Positions 19,002 through 28,452 of a stretch of DNA of 64,000 bases are shown here, piece by piece. The stretch is from Methanoregulaceae archaeon (GTDB lineage Archaea > Halobacteriota > Methanomicrobia > Methanomicrobiales > Methanospirillaceae), in contig JACTUB010000003.1 in the NCBI GenBank assembly GCA_015660885.1, positions 90,077 to 154,076 of the forward strand. The letters are read 5' to 3'. The position numbers and the translations under genes were made by a program. How positions within the stretch are numbered: position 1 is the first letter of the stretch; each line of letters begins with the position of its first letter. The notes under the pieces are model-generated. The model searched no databases and was not told the DNA's origin. It saw nothing but the letters and a program-made list of their open reading frames with translations.

Positions 19002-19745
19002 TCACTCCCACGTATACTTGTTTGCAAACGGCCTGGCACTTGTTGCTGCGATCCGCGTGTAATCCGATGCAAGCAGGGGTGCTGCATCAATTCCAAACGA
19101 TTTTGCGAAATCCTCGATAATGGGACGGATCAGTGCTTTCTGCTCTTCAGTGATTGGCGCCTGTCTGGCTCCGCTCCCAAGATAGAGCTCATCAATCGGG
19201 CCCCGGACAAAGATCTCCCCCCCATGGATACCGCTGCCGACACCCTGTTCTGAGATAGGCTCGACACCTTTGAGTCCGAGGACAATGATAATACCTCCTG
19301 CCATTGATTCGCCGAGAAAGGCGCGGGCGCTGCCACCGACTACGAGAATAGGGCGTTTCTCCAGGTAACGCTTCATATGAATGCCGCCACGGTAGCCGAT
19401 ATTGTCCCGGACATAGATCTTGCCGCCCCGCATACTGTGGGCGACTGCATCCCCGGCACTGCCATGGATGATGACCGTTCCCTTGTCCATGGTGTTTCCC
19501 GGGGCATGGTCGGCGTTACCGTGGACAATAATCGTCGGGCCGCTCATGAACATGGCAAGATCGCCACCGGGTATACCATTTACAATGATAGTTACGTCAT
19601 CGCAGCGAAGTCCGTCTCCGATGAACCGCTGGCCAAGGACATTGTTAATAACGATCTCCTTCACACCATCAGCTATAGCGCGGCGGATCTGCTGGTTCAG
19701 CGGCGTGTAATGGAGATTGTTTGCATCAATGGTTGTTGTGCTCAT
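19002..19745 (-). CDS. Glutamate synthase alpha-subunit domain 3 (GXGXG)
   Basis: The 247-residue product corresponds to the C-terminal GXGXG beta-helix domain of the large glutamate synthase subunit, present here as a separate archaeal protein. Repeating Gly-rich turns are visible (NADHAPGNTMDKGTVIIHG, GDAVAHSMRGGKIYVRDNIGY, GESMAGGIIIVLGL). The domain has a structural role, holding the tunnel between the glutaminase and FMN domains. It starts two bases after the FMN-domain gene, and its stop overlaps the start region of the FrhB-like gene. Confidence 0.92.
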   Translation of the reverse strand: MSTTTIDANNLHYTPLNQQIRRAIADGVKEIVINNVLGQRFIGDGLRCDDVTIIVNGIPGGDLAMFMSGPTIIVHGNADHAPGNTMDKGTVIIHGSAGDAVAHSMRGGKIYVRDNIGYRGGIHMKRYLEKRPILVVGGSARAFLGESMAGGIIIVLGLKGVEPISEQGVGSGIHGGEIFVRGPIDELYLGSGARQAPITEEQKALIRPIIEDFAKSFGIDAAPLLASDYTRIAATSARPFANKYTWE

Positions 19746-19747
19746 TG

Positions 19748-21259
19748 TCAGGCCCCCACGGTCTTGATATCGAGAACATTCAACAGCCCTTCATCCAGCA
19801 TGTAGCCCCTGAGCCGGTCGCGGTTACCCCGCAGGCTTTCAATGCTGTTAATGCCGGCAGCTCCCATCAGTTCTGCGAGTTCAAGGGTCCACCCGTGGAT
19901 GAGGTTTTCGACCTGGACCGAGTTGGTCTCCGGGTCAAGCCGCCGGGTGAGTTCCGGTTTCTGGGTTGCTATACCCCAGGCACATACACCCCGGTTGCAG
20001 GTACCGCACACCCGGCACCCCATAGCAACGAGAGCCGACGTCCCAATGTAGACAGCATCTGCACCAAGACAGATGATCTTTGCCACGTCAGCACTCTGGC
20101 GGATACCCCCACTGGCTATGATGGAAACCTCATTGCGAATTCCCTGGTTGCGCAGTTTGGCATCGACACTCGCGACGGCTGCTTCTATCGGGATCCCGAC
20201 ATGGTCCCGGAAGACGACCGGCGCTGCACCGGTACCGCCGCGAAACCCGTCAATGACAACGGCATCGGCAGATGACCGTGCAATCCCTGCAGCAATCGCC
20301 GCCACGTTGTGGACGGCAGCTATCTTAACAAAGACCGGTTTTTTCCATTCAGTTGCTTCTTTCAGGCCCCGGACAAGTTGCTTGAGATCCTCGATACTAT
20401 AAATATCATGGTGGGGGGCGGGGCTGATCGCGTCACTGCCTTCCGGGATCATCCGGGTGCAGGCAACGTCAGTGCATATTTTCTCTCCGGGAAGGTGTCC
20501 GCCGATTCCCGGTTTTGCTCCCTGCCCAATCTTGATCTCGATAGCAGCACCGCGATCGAGATAATTAATGTCCACACCGAACCGTCCCGATGCGACCTGC
20601 ACAATGATATTTTTCTGGTAGGGATAGAGCGATGCATGAAGTCCGCCTTCGCCAGTGCCCATGAAGGTGCCGATGCGGCTTACCGCTTTTGCAAGTGCCT
20701 GTTGTGCGGGAAGGCTGATTGCACCATAACTCATATGCCCGATCATGATAGGGGTTTCGATCTGTAGATTAGGAGTGAGTTTTGTCAGGAGCTCGACATC
20801 ACCATTGGGATACTCTTTGACCGATAACGCTCCCGGTTTTTTCCCCAGGTAGGTGCGCAATTCCATGGGCTCCCTTAGAGGATCGATGCTTGGGTTGGTG
20901 ACCTGGCATGCATCGAGAAGGAGACGGTCGAAGATCATCGGGTAAGGCAGGGCGTTTCCCATGCCGGCGAGGATGATCTTGCCGGTTTTTGCCTGGTTGA
21001 AGACCGCTTCACGAATCTCGCGTGTCCATACCGGGTGGCTCCGGTAATCGGTGGGTTTTTCGTAAATGCTGATGGCGTCTCGGGGACAGAACGCAGTACA
21101 GCGGTGGCAGGCAACGCAGTTACGCGAATTAATGCGAATTTTTTCACCTTCCATACGGTACACACCGTACGAACAGTTTTCAACGCACCGTCCGCAGAGC
21201 ATACATTGTTCAGGATCGATCTCCACTTTGAATCTGAGCGGGAGACTGCCGATGGTCAT
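19748..21259 (-). CDS. Glutamate synthase FMN-domain subunit with ferredoxin domain
   Basis: This 503-residue subunit makes glutamate from 2-oxoglutarate and ammonia on FMN. Two [4Fe-4S] motifs lie near the N-terminus (CMLCGRCVENC and CVACHRCTAFCP). A FMN-binding barrel follows, with GHMSYGAISLPAQQALAKA, GEGGLHASLYPY, KIGQGAKPGIGGHLPG and DGFRGGTGAAPVV. A late Cys cluster (CRVCGTCNRGVCAWG) matches the 3Fe-4S site of the family. The ATG overlaps the stop of the glutaminase gene by four bases. With the separate glutaminase and GXGXG proteins it forms the archaeal split glutamate synthase. Confidence 0.94.
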   Translation of the reverse strand: MTIGSLPLRFKVEIDPEQCMLCGRCVENCSYGVYRMEGEKIRINSRNCVACHRCTAFCPRDAISIYEKPTDYRSHPVWTREIREAVFNQAKTGKIILAGMGNALPYPMIFDRLLLDACQVTNPSIDPLREPMELRTYLGKKPGALSVKEYPNGDVELLTKLTPNLQIETPIMIGHMSYGAISLPAQQALAKAVSRIGTFMGTGEGGLHASLYPYQKNIIVQVASGRFGVDINYLDRGAAIEIKIGQGAKPGIGGHLPGEKICTDVACTRMIPEGSDAISPAPHHDIYSIEDLKQLVRGLKEATEWKKPVFVKIAAVHNVAAIAAGIARSSADAVVIDGFRGGTGAAPVVFRDHVGIPIEAAVASVDAKLRNQGIRNEVSIIASGGIRQSADVAKIICLGADAVYIGTSALVAMGCRVCGTCNRGVCAWGIATQKPELTRRLDPETNSVQVENLIHGWTLELAELMGAAGINSIESLRGNRDRLRGYMLDEGLLNVLDIKTVGA

Positions 21260-22305
21260 CCGATGACCCTCCCGATAACCGGTTCTCCGGCTTTCGGCAT
21301 GTGGACGTCTTTGATATCCGGCTCGATACGTCGGATTGCTGATTCTTCGCTTGAGATAAAGAGCCGGTCACCGTGCTCTCCGGATACCAGCGGGCGCAGT
21401 TTGATCCTGTCCGTAAATCCCATCAGCATATGTTCGTTTGCAATACAGATCGCAAACGGACCGTTCATCAGTGCCGGACCATAGGTCAGCCGGATTGCGC
21501 GGTTGAGTTCCCGGGCTTTCACCGGCATCCTGTCGATCTCATCCCAGAAAGGGGGGGCGAGAGCCCGCACAGCCATTTTTTCTGAGAGCCCGTGTTTCCT
21601 GACCAGTAAATCCACAAGGTACGCAACAACTTCAGTGTCGGTATACATCGTGCATTTATACCCGAAACTCTCGATGTAGCGCTGGTTGGTGCCGTAAGAT
21701 GTGATTTCTCCGTTGTGGACCACACTCCAGTCGAGTAGGTTAAACGGGTGAGCGCCTCCCCACCAGCCGGCCGTGTTCGTGGGGTACCGGTTGTGTGCGA
21801 GCCAGAGGTAACCCTTGTAATCCTGAATGCGGTAGAGATCCGCAACTTCCTCCGGCCAGCCGGATGCTTTGAATACGCCGAGGTTTTTCCCCGAGGAGAA
21901 GATAAGGGTACCGTTGTGAGCCGTATTTATGCTCATGACGATGTGCATGATAATGTCATCAGCAGGAGTATTCTGTTCCGGTGCCAGCTTCGGGTCAGGC
22001 TTGAAAAAATACCTCCAGGGTGTGTGCACCTTTTTGATTTTTGAAGCAAAGGTCGGGATCGCTTCATCGTGGACGATGGTTCCCCATTTTTCAAGTAACA
22101 GATCAAGTGCCGGCTTGTTTTCATTAACGTCGTTAAAAAAGACGTGAAGAGCGTATGAATCTTCAAAGTCCGGGTAAATCCCATAGGCAACATAACCGGC
22201 ACCCTCCCCATTCCCACGCTCATCCATCATTGTTAACGAGTTTCTTATATCTGAGCCATCTATACACTGTCGCCGCTTGTCAATGACTCCAATTATTCCA
22301 CACAT
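21256..22305 (-). CDS. Glutamate synthase glutaminase subunit (class II amidotransferase)
   Basis: This subunit hydrolyses glutamine and passes ammonia to the FMN subunit. The catalytic cysteine is residue 2 (MCGIIGVIDKRR), as in all Ntn-type class II amidotransferases, which fixes the start. Other marks are LAHNRYPTNTAGWWGGAHPF and VVHNGEITSYGTN. The protein has 349 residues. It is the first gene of the gltS operon and faces glnA across a short divergent promoter region. The next gene overlaps by four bases (ATGA). Confidence 0.93.
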   Translation of the reverse strand: MCGIIGVIDKRRQCIDGSDIRNSLTMMDERGNGEGAGYVAYGIYPDFEDSYALHVFFNDVNENKPALDLLLEKWGTIVHDEAIPTFASKIKKVHTPWRYFFKPDPKLAPEQNTPADDIIMHIVMSINTAHNGTLIFSSGKNLGVFKASGWPEEVADLYRIQDYKGYLWLAHNRYPTNTAGWWGGAHPFNLLDWSVVHNGEITSYGTNQRYIESFGYKCTMYTDTEVVAYLVDLLVRKHGLSEKMAVRALAPPFWDEIDRMPVKARELNRAIRLTYGPALMNGPFAICIANEHMLMGFTDRIKLRPLVSGEHGDRLFISSEESAIRRIEPDIKDVHMPKAGEPVIGRVIG

Positions 22306-22389
22306 GTTATCACAAATCGGGATGATCTATAGTACTAAAACGTTATGCAAATTGAATGTGAGTATTCTCTACTGATGTTAGTTCAGAAA

Positions 22390-22397
22390 TTATAAAT
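22390..22397 (+). promoter_or_regulatory. TATA box of glnA
   Basis: The TTATAAAT sequence lies about 30 bases before the glnA ATG at 22425. With usual archaeal spacing, transcription would start only a few bases before that ATG, giving a leaderless or nearly leaderless message. This argues against the in-frame GTG at 22398. Confidence 0.6.
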
Positions 22398-22407
22398 GTG
22401 ATTGGGT

Positions 22408-22421
22408 GGAACCTTTTTTCC
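22408..22421. promoter_or_regulatory. Putative NrpR nitrogen operator before glnA
   Basis: The sequence GGAACCTTTTTTCC is a perfect match to GGAA-N6-TTCC, the operator bound by the methanogen nitrogen repressor NrpR. It sits between the TATA box and the glnA start, where a repressor would block transcription initiation. NrpR itself is not encoded in this window. Confidence 0.7.
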
Positions 22422-22424
22422 ATT

Positions 22425-23750
22425 ATGTCAGCAGACGTATCCAAATTGATCAAGAAAATTGAGGCTGATGATGTAAAATTCATCCGGCTCCAGTTTACGG
22501 ATGTATTAGGCATGCCCAAAAATGCTGCCATCCCGGCGGCAATGGCGGAAAAATCTCTGACTGAGGGCACCTGGTTTGACGGTTCATCGATCGAGGGATT
22601 CACCCGGATTGAAGAATCCGACATGCTTCTCAAAGCAGATCCGTCGTCCTATGCAGTCCTTCCCTGGAGACCCCAGGAGGGCAAGGTTGCCCGGTTCATG
22701 TGCGATGTCTACACGTATGGCGACAAGCCTTTCGAAGGTGACCCCCGTTATGTTCTGAAAAAGATTATGACCGAAGCTGCTAAAATGGGCTACACTTTCA
22801 ACACAGGCCCCGAACTCGAGTTTTTCCTTTTTAATCTTATTGATGGAAAACCGACGACCCAGTTTCCGGATCTCGGTTGTTATTTCGATCTTGCCCCCAA
22901 CGACAAGGCAGAAGATGTTCGGAGGGAAATCGTCCTCGCCCTCACCAGTATGGGTCTTGAAATTGAAATGTCCCATCACGAAGTAGCGGCAAGCCAGCAT
23001 GAGATCGACTTTAAGTACGCCGATGCGGTTACCACAGCAGATCGAGTAATGACCTATAAGTTTGCGACCAAGGTTCTCGCGCTCAAACATGGCCTCCACG
23101 CCTCTTTCATGGCAAAGCCAATCTCTGGTATCAATGGCAGCGGTATGCATACGCACGGATCACTTTCCAAGGGTGGCAAGAACGCTTTCTTTGATCCAAA
23201 TGGTGAGAACAAGATCTCTGACATCGCAATGTATTATATCGGGGGTATACTAAAACATGCAAAGGCAATCACGCGTGTTGCAAATCCGACAATAAACTCG
23301 TATAAACGCCTTGTACCCGGATTTGAAGCTCCCTGTTACATCTCCTGGAGTGCCGCCAACCGTTCTGCACTTGTTCGTGTACCGGCAGCACGCGGAAACA
23401 GTACACGCGCTGAATTCCGCAGCCCGGACCCGATGTGTAATCCGTATCTGACATTTGCCTGTATGCTCGCGGCGGGGCTGGACGGTATCAAAAATAAGAT
23501 CATGCCCCCGGAGAGCACGAATGTCAATATCTACCATCTGACCGAGAAGGAGCGTAAGAGATTGAAGATTGAAATGCTGCCCGGTAGCCTCGCGGAGTCA
23601 CAGGAATATCTTATGAAAGACAAAGTGCTCTGCGATGCATTGGGTAATCATATTGTTGAGACACTGGCCCGCATTGCGGTAGCAGAGACAGACGCATACC
23701 GTCTCGCAGTTCATCCGTGGGAGCTGGACAGGTATCTCGCAACATACTAA
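22425..23750 (+). CDS. glnA: Glutamine synthetase type I
   Basis: GlnA makes glutamine from glutamate, ammonia and ATP. The protein has about 441 residues with the type I signatures WFDGSSIEGFTRIEESDM (N-terminal beta-grasp), NTGPELEFFLF, the ATP-binding MAKPISGINGSGMHTHGSL, and NSYKRLVPGFEAPCYISW with NRSALVRVP. I take the ATG at 22425 because the promoter geometry puts transcription start next to it, and the MSADVSKLIKKIEADDVKF start is typical. It is transcribed away from the glutamate synthase operon, so the complete GS-GOGAT cycle is encoded together. Confidence 0.97.
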   Translation: MSADVSKLIKKIEADDVKFIRLQFTDVLGMPKNAAIPAAMAEKSLTEGTWFDGSSIEGFTRIEESDMLLKADPSSYAVLPWRPQEGKVARFMCDVYTYGDKPFEGDPRYVLKKIMTEAAKMGYTFNTGPELEFFLFNLIDGKPTTQFPDLGCYFDLAPNDKAEDVRREIVLALTSMGLEIEMSHHEVAASQHEIDFKYADAVTTADRVMTYKFATKVLALKHGLHASFMAKPISGINGSGMHTHGSLSKGGKNAFFDPNGENKISDIAMYYIGGILKHAKAITRVANPTINSYKRLVPGFEAPCYISWSAANRSALVRVPAARGNSTRAEFRSPDPMCNPYLTFACMLAAGLDGIKNKIMPPESTNVNIYHLTEKERKRLKIEMLPGSLAESQEYLMKDKVLCDALGNHIVETLARIAVAETDAYRLAVHPWELDRYLATY

Positions 23751-23990
23751 TTAAAAATTCTTTAAAATTTTTATCGGCAAGGTTCGGACTTGTAATCCGG
23801 TAACTAACTGTCGATCGTTCTCTATAGGGGATCCCACGGGCACCAGGAGGGATAGCCGATGTTCAGGCTCGATACATATAAATCGGTATGGCATCATCCC
23901 CCTGTAACACCTCAATCCTGAAAAATATCGGGTGATTCCCCTGTCCAGAGTGATCGCCAGTACTACAAAAAGTTATCAAAGGAGAAAGAC

Positions 23991-25187
23991 ATGGCTTTGG
24001 ATACCGGTGTTACAACCTGGCTCATGGTCTCGGCAATACTGGTGATGCTGATGACCCCGGGAGTCGGGTTTTTTTATGGCGGGCTCGTCAGGAAGAAAAA
24101 TTTCATCTCGATGATTGCCCTATCGTTTATGATTCTTGCTCTCGTGAGCATCCACTGGGTTTTGATCGGGTATTCCCTTGCATTTGGTCCGGATATCGGT
24201 GGATTTATCGGTAATCTGAATTATCTCGGGCTTAATGGAGTCAGTGCAGATGCAGGCTCCGCCGGCTACCCTCCCCTTATTTATATGATATTCCAGCTCT
24301 TTTTTGCTGCAGTAACAATAACCATCGTTACATCTGCTGTTGCCGAACGTATCAAGTTTTCATCGTTTATTATTTTTGTCCTCGTATGGTTGACCTTAGT
24401 TTATTGTCCGCTTGCTCATTGGGCATGGGGTGGTGGATGGGCATCAAAACTGGGACTTATTGATTTTGCTGGGGGTACAGTTGTTGAGATAAGTTCAGGT
24501 TTTGGTGCTCTTGCGCTCGCACTGGTGATAAAAAAACGGGCAGGATTTGGAGAACATGCTCTTGAGCCCCATAACATCCCGATGGCACTTCTCGGGGCCA
24601 CTCTTTTATGGTTCGGCTGGTTCGGGTTCAACGCGGGAAGTGCGCTCGCGGTCAATGGGGTCACTACAAACGCATTCGTCACCACTAACACAGCTGCTGC
24701 GGCCGGAGCGTTGGCTTGGATGTTTGCAAGCTGGTATCACGGTAAACCCAGCTCACTGAGCATGGTGAGCGGTGCGATTGCAGGAATGGTTGCAATAACA
24801 CCGGCAGCTGGATTTGTAACTCCTATGGTCTCAATTCTTATCGGGGCCGTCGCTGGTGTACTCTGTTATGGGATGATGCTCTTGAGGGTCAGAAAAAGAT
24901 GTGACGAGAGTCTTGACGCATGGGCTATCCATGGGATGGGAGGTCTCTGGGGTACCGTGGCCACAGGAATTTTTGCTGCTGCAGCAATTGGGGGATTCAC
25001 GGGACTGGCTGAAGGCAATGCACATCAATTCGTAGTAAATACTGCATGCGCAGTTGCGGTTATGGTATTTGTTTTTGTGATGACCTATTGCATTGGGTTT
25101 GTTATCGATCGGACGCTGGGAATGAGAGTTACCGAAGATGAAGAGTATGTGGGTCTGGATATTTGCCAGCATGGCGAGCGCGCCTGA
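23991..25187 (+). CDS. amt: Ammonium transporter Amt (first copy)
   Basis: A 398-residue Amt/Rh-type ammonium channel with about eleven transmembrane helices. Visible marks are the N-terminal PGVGFFYGGLVRKKNF, the [29 protein letters not shown] region, the twin-His segments (AWAIHGMGGLWGTVATG) and the C-terminal EYVGLDICQHGERA that contacts GlnK. A GGAG ribosome-binding site lies five bases before the ATG. It has its own promoter region with a CATATAAAT box near 23875 and, unlike glnA and the second copy, no GGAA-N6-TTCC site. No glnK follows directly. Confidence 0.96.
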   Translation: MALDTGVTTWLMVSAILVMLMTPGVGFFYGGLVRKKNFISMIALSFMILALVSIHWVLIGYSLAFGPDIGGFIGNLNYLGLNGVSADAGSAGYPPLIYMIFQLFFAAVTITIVTSAVAERIKFSSFIIFVLVWLTLVYCPLAHWAWGGGWASKLGLIDFAGGTVVEISSGFGALALALVIKKRAGFGEHALEPHNIPMALLGATLLWFGWFGFNAGSALAVNGVTTNAFVTTNTAAAAGALAWMFASWYHGKPSSLSMVSGAIAGMVAITPAAGFVTPMVSILIGAVAGVLCYGMMLLRVRKRCDESLDAWAIHGMGGLWGTVATGIFAAAAIGGFTGLAEGNAHQFVVNTACAVAVMVFVFVMTYCIGFVIDRTLGMRVTEDEEYVGLDICQHGERA

Positions 25188-25188
25188 A

Positions 25189-25197
25189 TTTTTTTTT
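25189..25197 (+). terminator. Poly-T terminator after the first amt
   Basis: Nine consecutive T residues start two bases after the stop codon and are followed by AAATTTTATC. Poly-T tracts of this kind are the main archaeal termination signal, so the two amt genes are probably separate transcripts. Confidence 0.5.
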
Positions 25198-25260
25198 AAA
25201 TTTTATCTTCAGTAATTATGAAAAAAAATAAAAATATCATTAGATATCTTTTTAAATATA

Positions 25261-25274
25261 GGAATACAACTTCC
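25261..25274. promoter_or_regulatory. Putative NrpR operator before amt-glnK
   Basis: GGAATACAACTTCC matches GGAA-N6-TTCC perfectly. It directly follows a TTTAAATATA sequence at 25251-25260 that looks like the TATA box, so bound repressor would cover the transcription start. The leader to the second amt would be about 150 bases. Confidence 0.65.
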
Positions 25275-25436
25275 TTCCATAAAATAATTCATAATTTACA
25301 AGAGTCACCAGATGGTTATCATCAGAATTCAATATCCCCGGACTTTCAATCCGGCATTTGAAATCTGTGATTCTCCATTACTGATTGGATTTAATGCACA
25401 AGTTCTTAACGAATCTGACAAAAATTAGGTGAAAAA

Positions 25437-26988
<1,552 letters not shown>

Positions 26989-27415
26989 ACGAGCTTTATA
27001 AAAAATTCAAAAATTTTCCTCTTCTTATTTTGGTTAAGTGATTCACCACATACATAAGCGGCTGTCTGATTCAGGAAAAAGTCTGTCACATCTCCGACCA
27101 GAGAAAGAAGTAGAGGTGGGGAATCTTCAAAAGAGATTGCTGGAAAAGGAAGCGCATGGACGGTGAAATTTTCTCTATGTTTTTTCTGACGTGCAGACGC
27201 TTATCCGGCTCAATAAAATAAACATAAGAGTGATGAAAAAAAAATTTTTACTTGTCCAATATCAAGTGCTAAACGGATGAGAACAAAAGAACTTGACAAT
27301 CTGGCACTATACAAAGGAACGCTTTTTAATCTCGCATTATATCGGTCTTTTATCAATAAAAAGATTTGAAATGGCTCATTCAAAAAGATCTCAAAAACAT
27401 GTTTTTTAAAAATAT
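26989..27415. other. Convergent intergenic region after glnK
   Basis: About 430 AT-rich bases between glnK and a minus-strand gene. I found no frame with family resemblance, no RNA gene, and no further GGAA-N6-TTCC site. T-rich runs just after glnK may end its transcript. Confidence 0.4.
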
Positions 27416-27775
27416 TTATCGAATATTTGTTAGTGTACTCAATTTAATTTCGATATCTGGTGAGATCTGATAATGTCCTTGTAAAGATGATATTTCCATT
27501 TCAGGTCTCACTACCTCGTCAATATCCTTATCAGATATTGAATACTTTTTATGGTCAATAACTTCATGAAAGAACACTTTGCCGCCCCCATGAATAATCC
27601 TGCACAAGGAGCGCCAACCACTATCCGCTTTTATATAATAATATGATGAACCAATCGGTGAACAACCACAGTTTTGCAGCTCTCTTATAATACGTTCGTA
27701 ATCAGGTGCTGATCGATCTGGCATTATGTAACGTGGCACAGGTTCTACACCGTTTATTTGTTTTGCTTTCGACAT
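27416..27775 (-). CDS. Small protein of unknown family, paralogue 1
   Basis: I do not recognise a family. The 119-residue protein shares its C-terminal 85 residues with the neighbour at 27985-28374. Common elements are IGSSYYYIK, SLCRI, GGKVFFHEVIDHKKYSISD, a VVRPE element and HYQISPDIEIKL. No signal peptide or transmembrane helix is present. The fold looks alpha/beta with a conserved aromatic-rich strand, an SLCR cysteine and one invariant HY-IS-P motif. A GTGGGG sequence precedes the ATG. Upstream lie a TATA-like ACTATAAATATGA and an imperfect nitrogen-operator palindrome. Location beside amt-glnK suggests a role in nitrogen response, by inference only. Confidence 0.7.
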   Translation of the reverse strand: MSKAKQINGVEPVPRYIMPDRSAPDYERIIRELQNCGCSPIGSSYYYIKADSGWRSLCRIIHGGGKVFFHEVIDHKKYSISDKDIDEVVRPEMEISSLQGHYQISPDIEIKLSTLTNIR

Positions 27776-27832
27776 TCTTCATTCCCCACTGTTTTTCTCC
27801 CCACCTTCGCTATGTATAGCTTAGGATATGAA

Positions 27833-27846
27833 GGAAATGATTTTCT
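27833..27846. promoter_or_regulatory. Imperfect NrpR-like palindrome before paralogue 1
   Basis: GGAAATGATTTTCT differs from GGAA-N6-TTCC only in the last base. It lies just downstream of a minus-strand TATA-like sequence at about 27850-27862 and about 60 bases before the gene start. That is the same promoter geometry as the perfect sites at glnA and paralogue 2. Confidence 0.4.
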
Positions 27847-27984
27847 ATCATATTTATAGTTTATTAATAAGGCAACTACTAAGAAAAAATTTTTAAAATC
27901 ATTTCAGAGAGAAAATATAAGGAACTCTTCCATAATTTATTTTATAGATAAAAATCTAATTTTTATAATAAACATAATTATTTA

Positions 27985-28374
27985 TTATGAAAAATCGAGC
28001 AGCGCTCGCAATTTCTTTTCAATGTGCGGCGAGATATGGTAATGATCGGCTAGGCATAAATTATGACAATTCAGTCTGACTGCTTCCTCTATTTCTATAT
28101 CTGATATACCATATTCCTGATGATTAACAACTTCAGAAAAATACAGTTTGCCACCGGCATACACCATCCTGCATAAGGATATGCAATCCTGTTCCACTTT
28201 CAAGTAATAATGAGAAGAGCCGATTAGAGATTTCCTATATTCATAGAGACGTTTAAAAAGTATGTCGATTTCCATAGGTATTTCATCCAGTGGATGGCCA
28301 TTTCTCCCTTCATCTCCATTTTTATTGCCTTGGGTTTGCATATTTGTTCCAATCCCCGGACACAATCCCTGCAT
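27985..28374 (-). CDS. Small protein of unknown family, paralogue 2
   Basis: The 129-residue protein is a paralogue of the gene at 27416-27775. The first 40 residues are a Gly/Asn-rich, probably disordered tail unlike the paralogue. From about residue 45 the shared block begins, with IGSSHYYLK, SLCRMVY, GGKLYFSEVVNHQEYGISD, EEAVR and HYHISPHIEKKL. No known domain is visible. The ATG at 28374 has a GAGGT sequence eight bases upstream, and a second Met at residue 12 is possible. It is divergent from a nuclease-like gene and shares with it a perfect GGAA-N6-TTCC palindrome. Confidence 0.7.
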   Translation of the reverse strand: MQGLCPGIGTNMQTQGNKNGDEGRNGHPLDEIPMEIDILFKRLYEYRKSLIGSSHYYLKVEQDCISLCRMVYAGGKLYFSEVVNHQEYGISDIEIEEAVRLNCHNLCLADHYHISPHIEKKLRALLDFS

Positions 28375-28402
28375 TATACTTTAACCTCATTATAAATATG
28401 AA

Positions 28403-28416
28403 GGAAGTACATTTCC
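28403..28416. promoter_or_regulatory. Putative NrpR operator in a divergent promoter
   Basis: GGAAGTACATTTCC is a perfect GGAA-N6-TTCC palindrome. To its left lies TATAAAT (28391-28397) for the plus-strand gene. To its right is an AATATTTAA sequence (about 28419-28427) that could serve the minus-strand gene. A repressor bound here could silence both divergent genes. Position relative to the TATA box resembles the glnA site. Confidence 0.6.
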
Positions 28417-28452
28417 TTAATATTTAATTCTTATTGTCAGGATTCATTAAAT

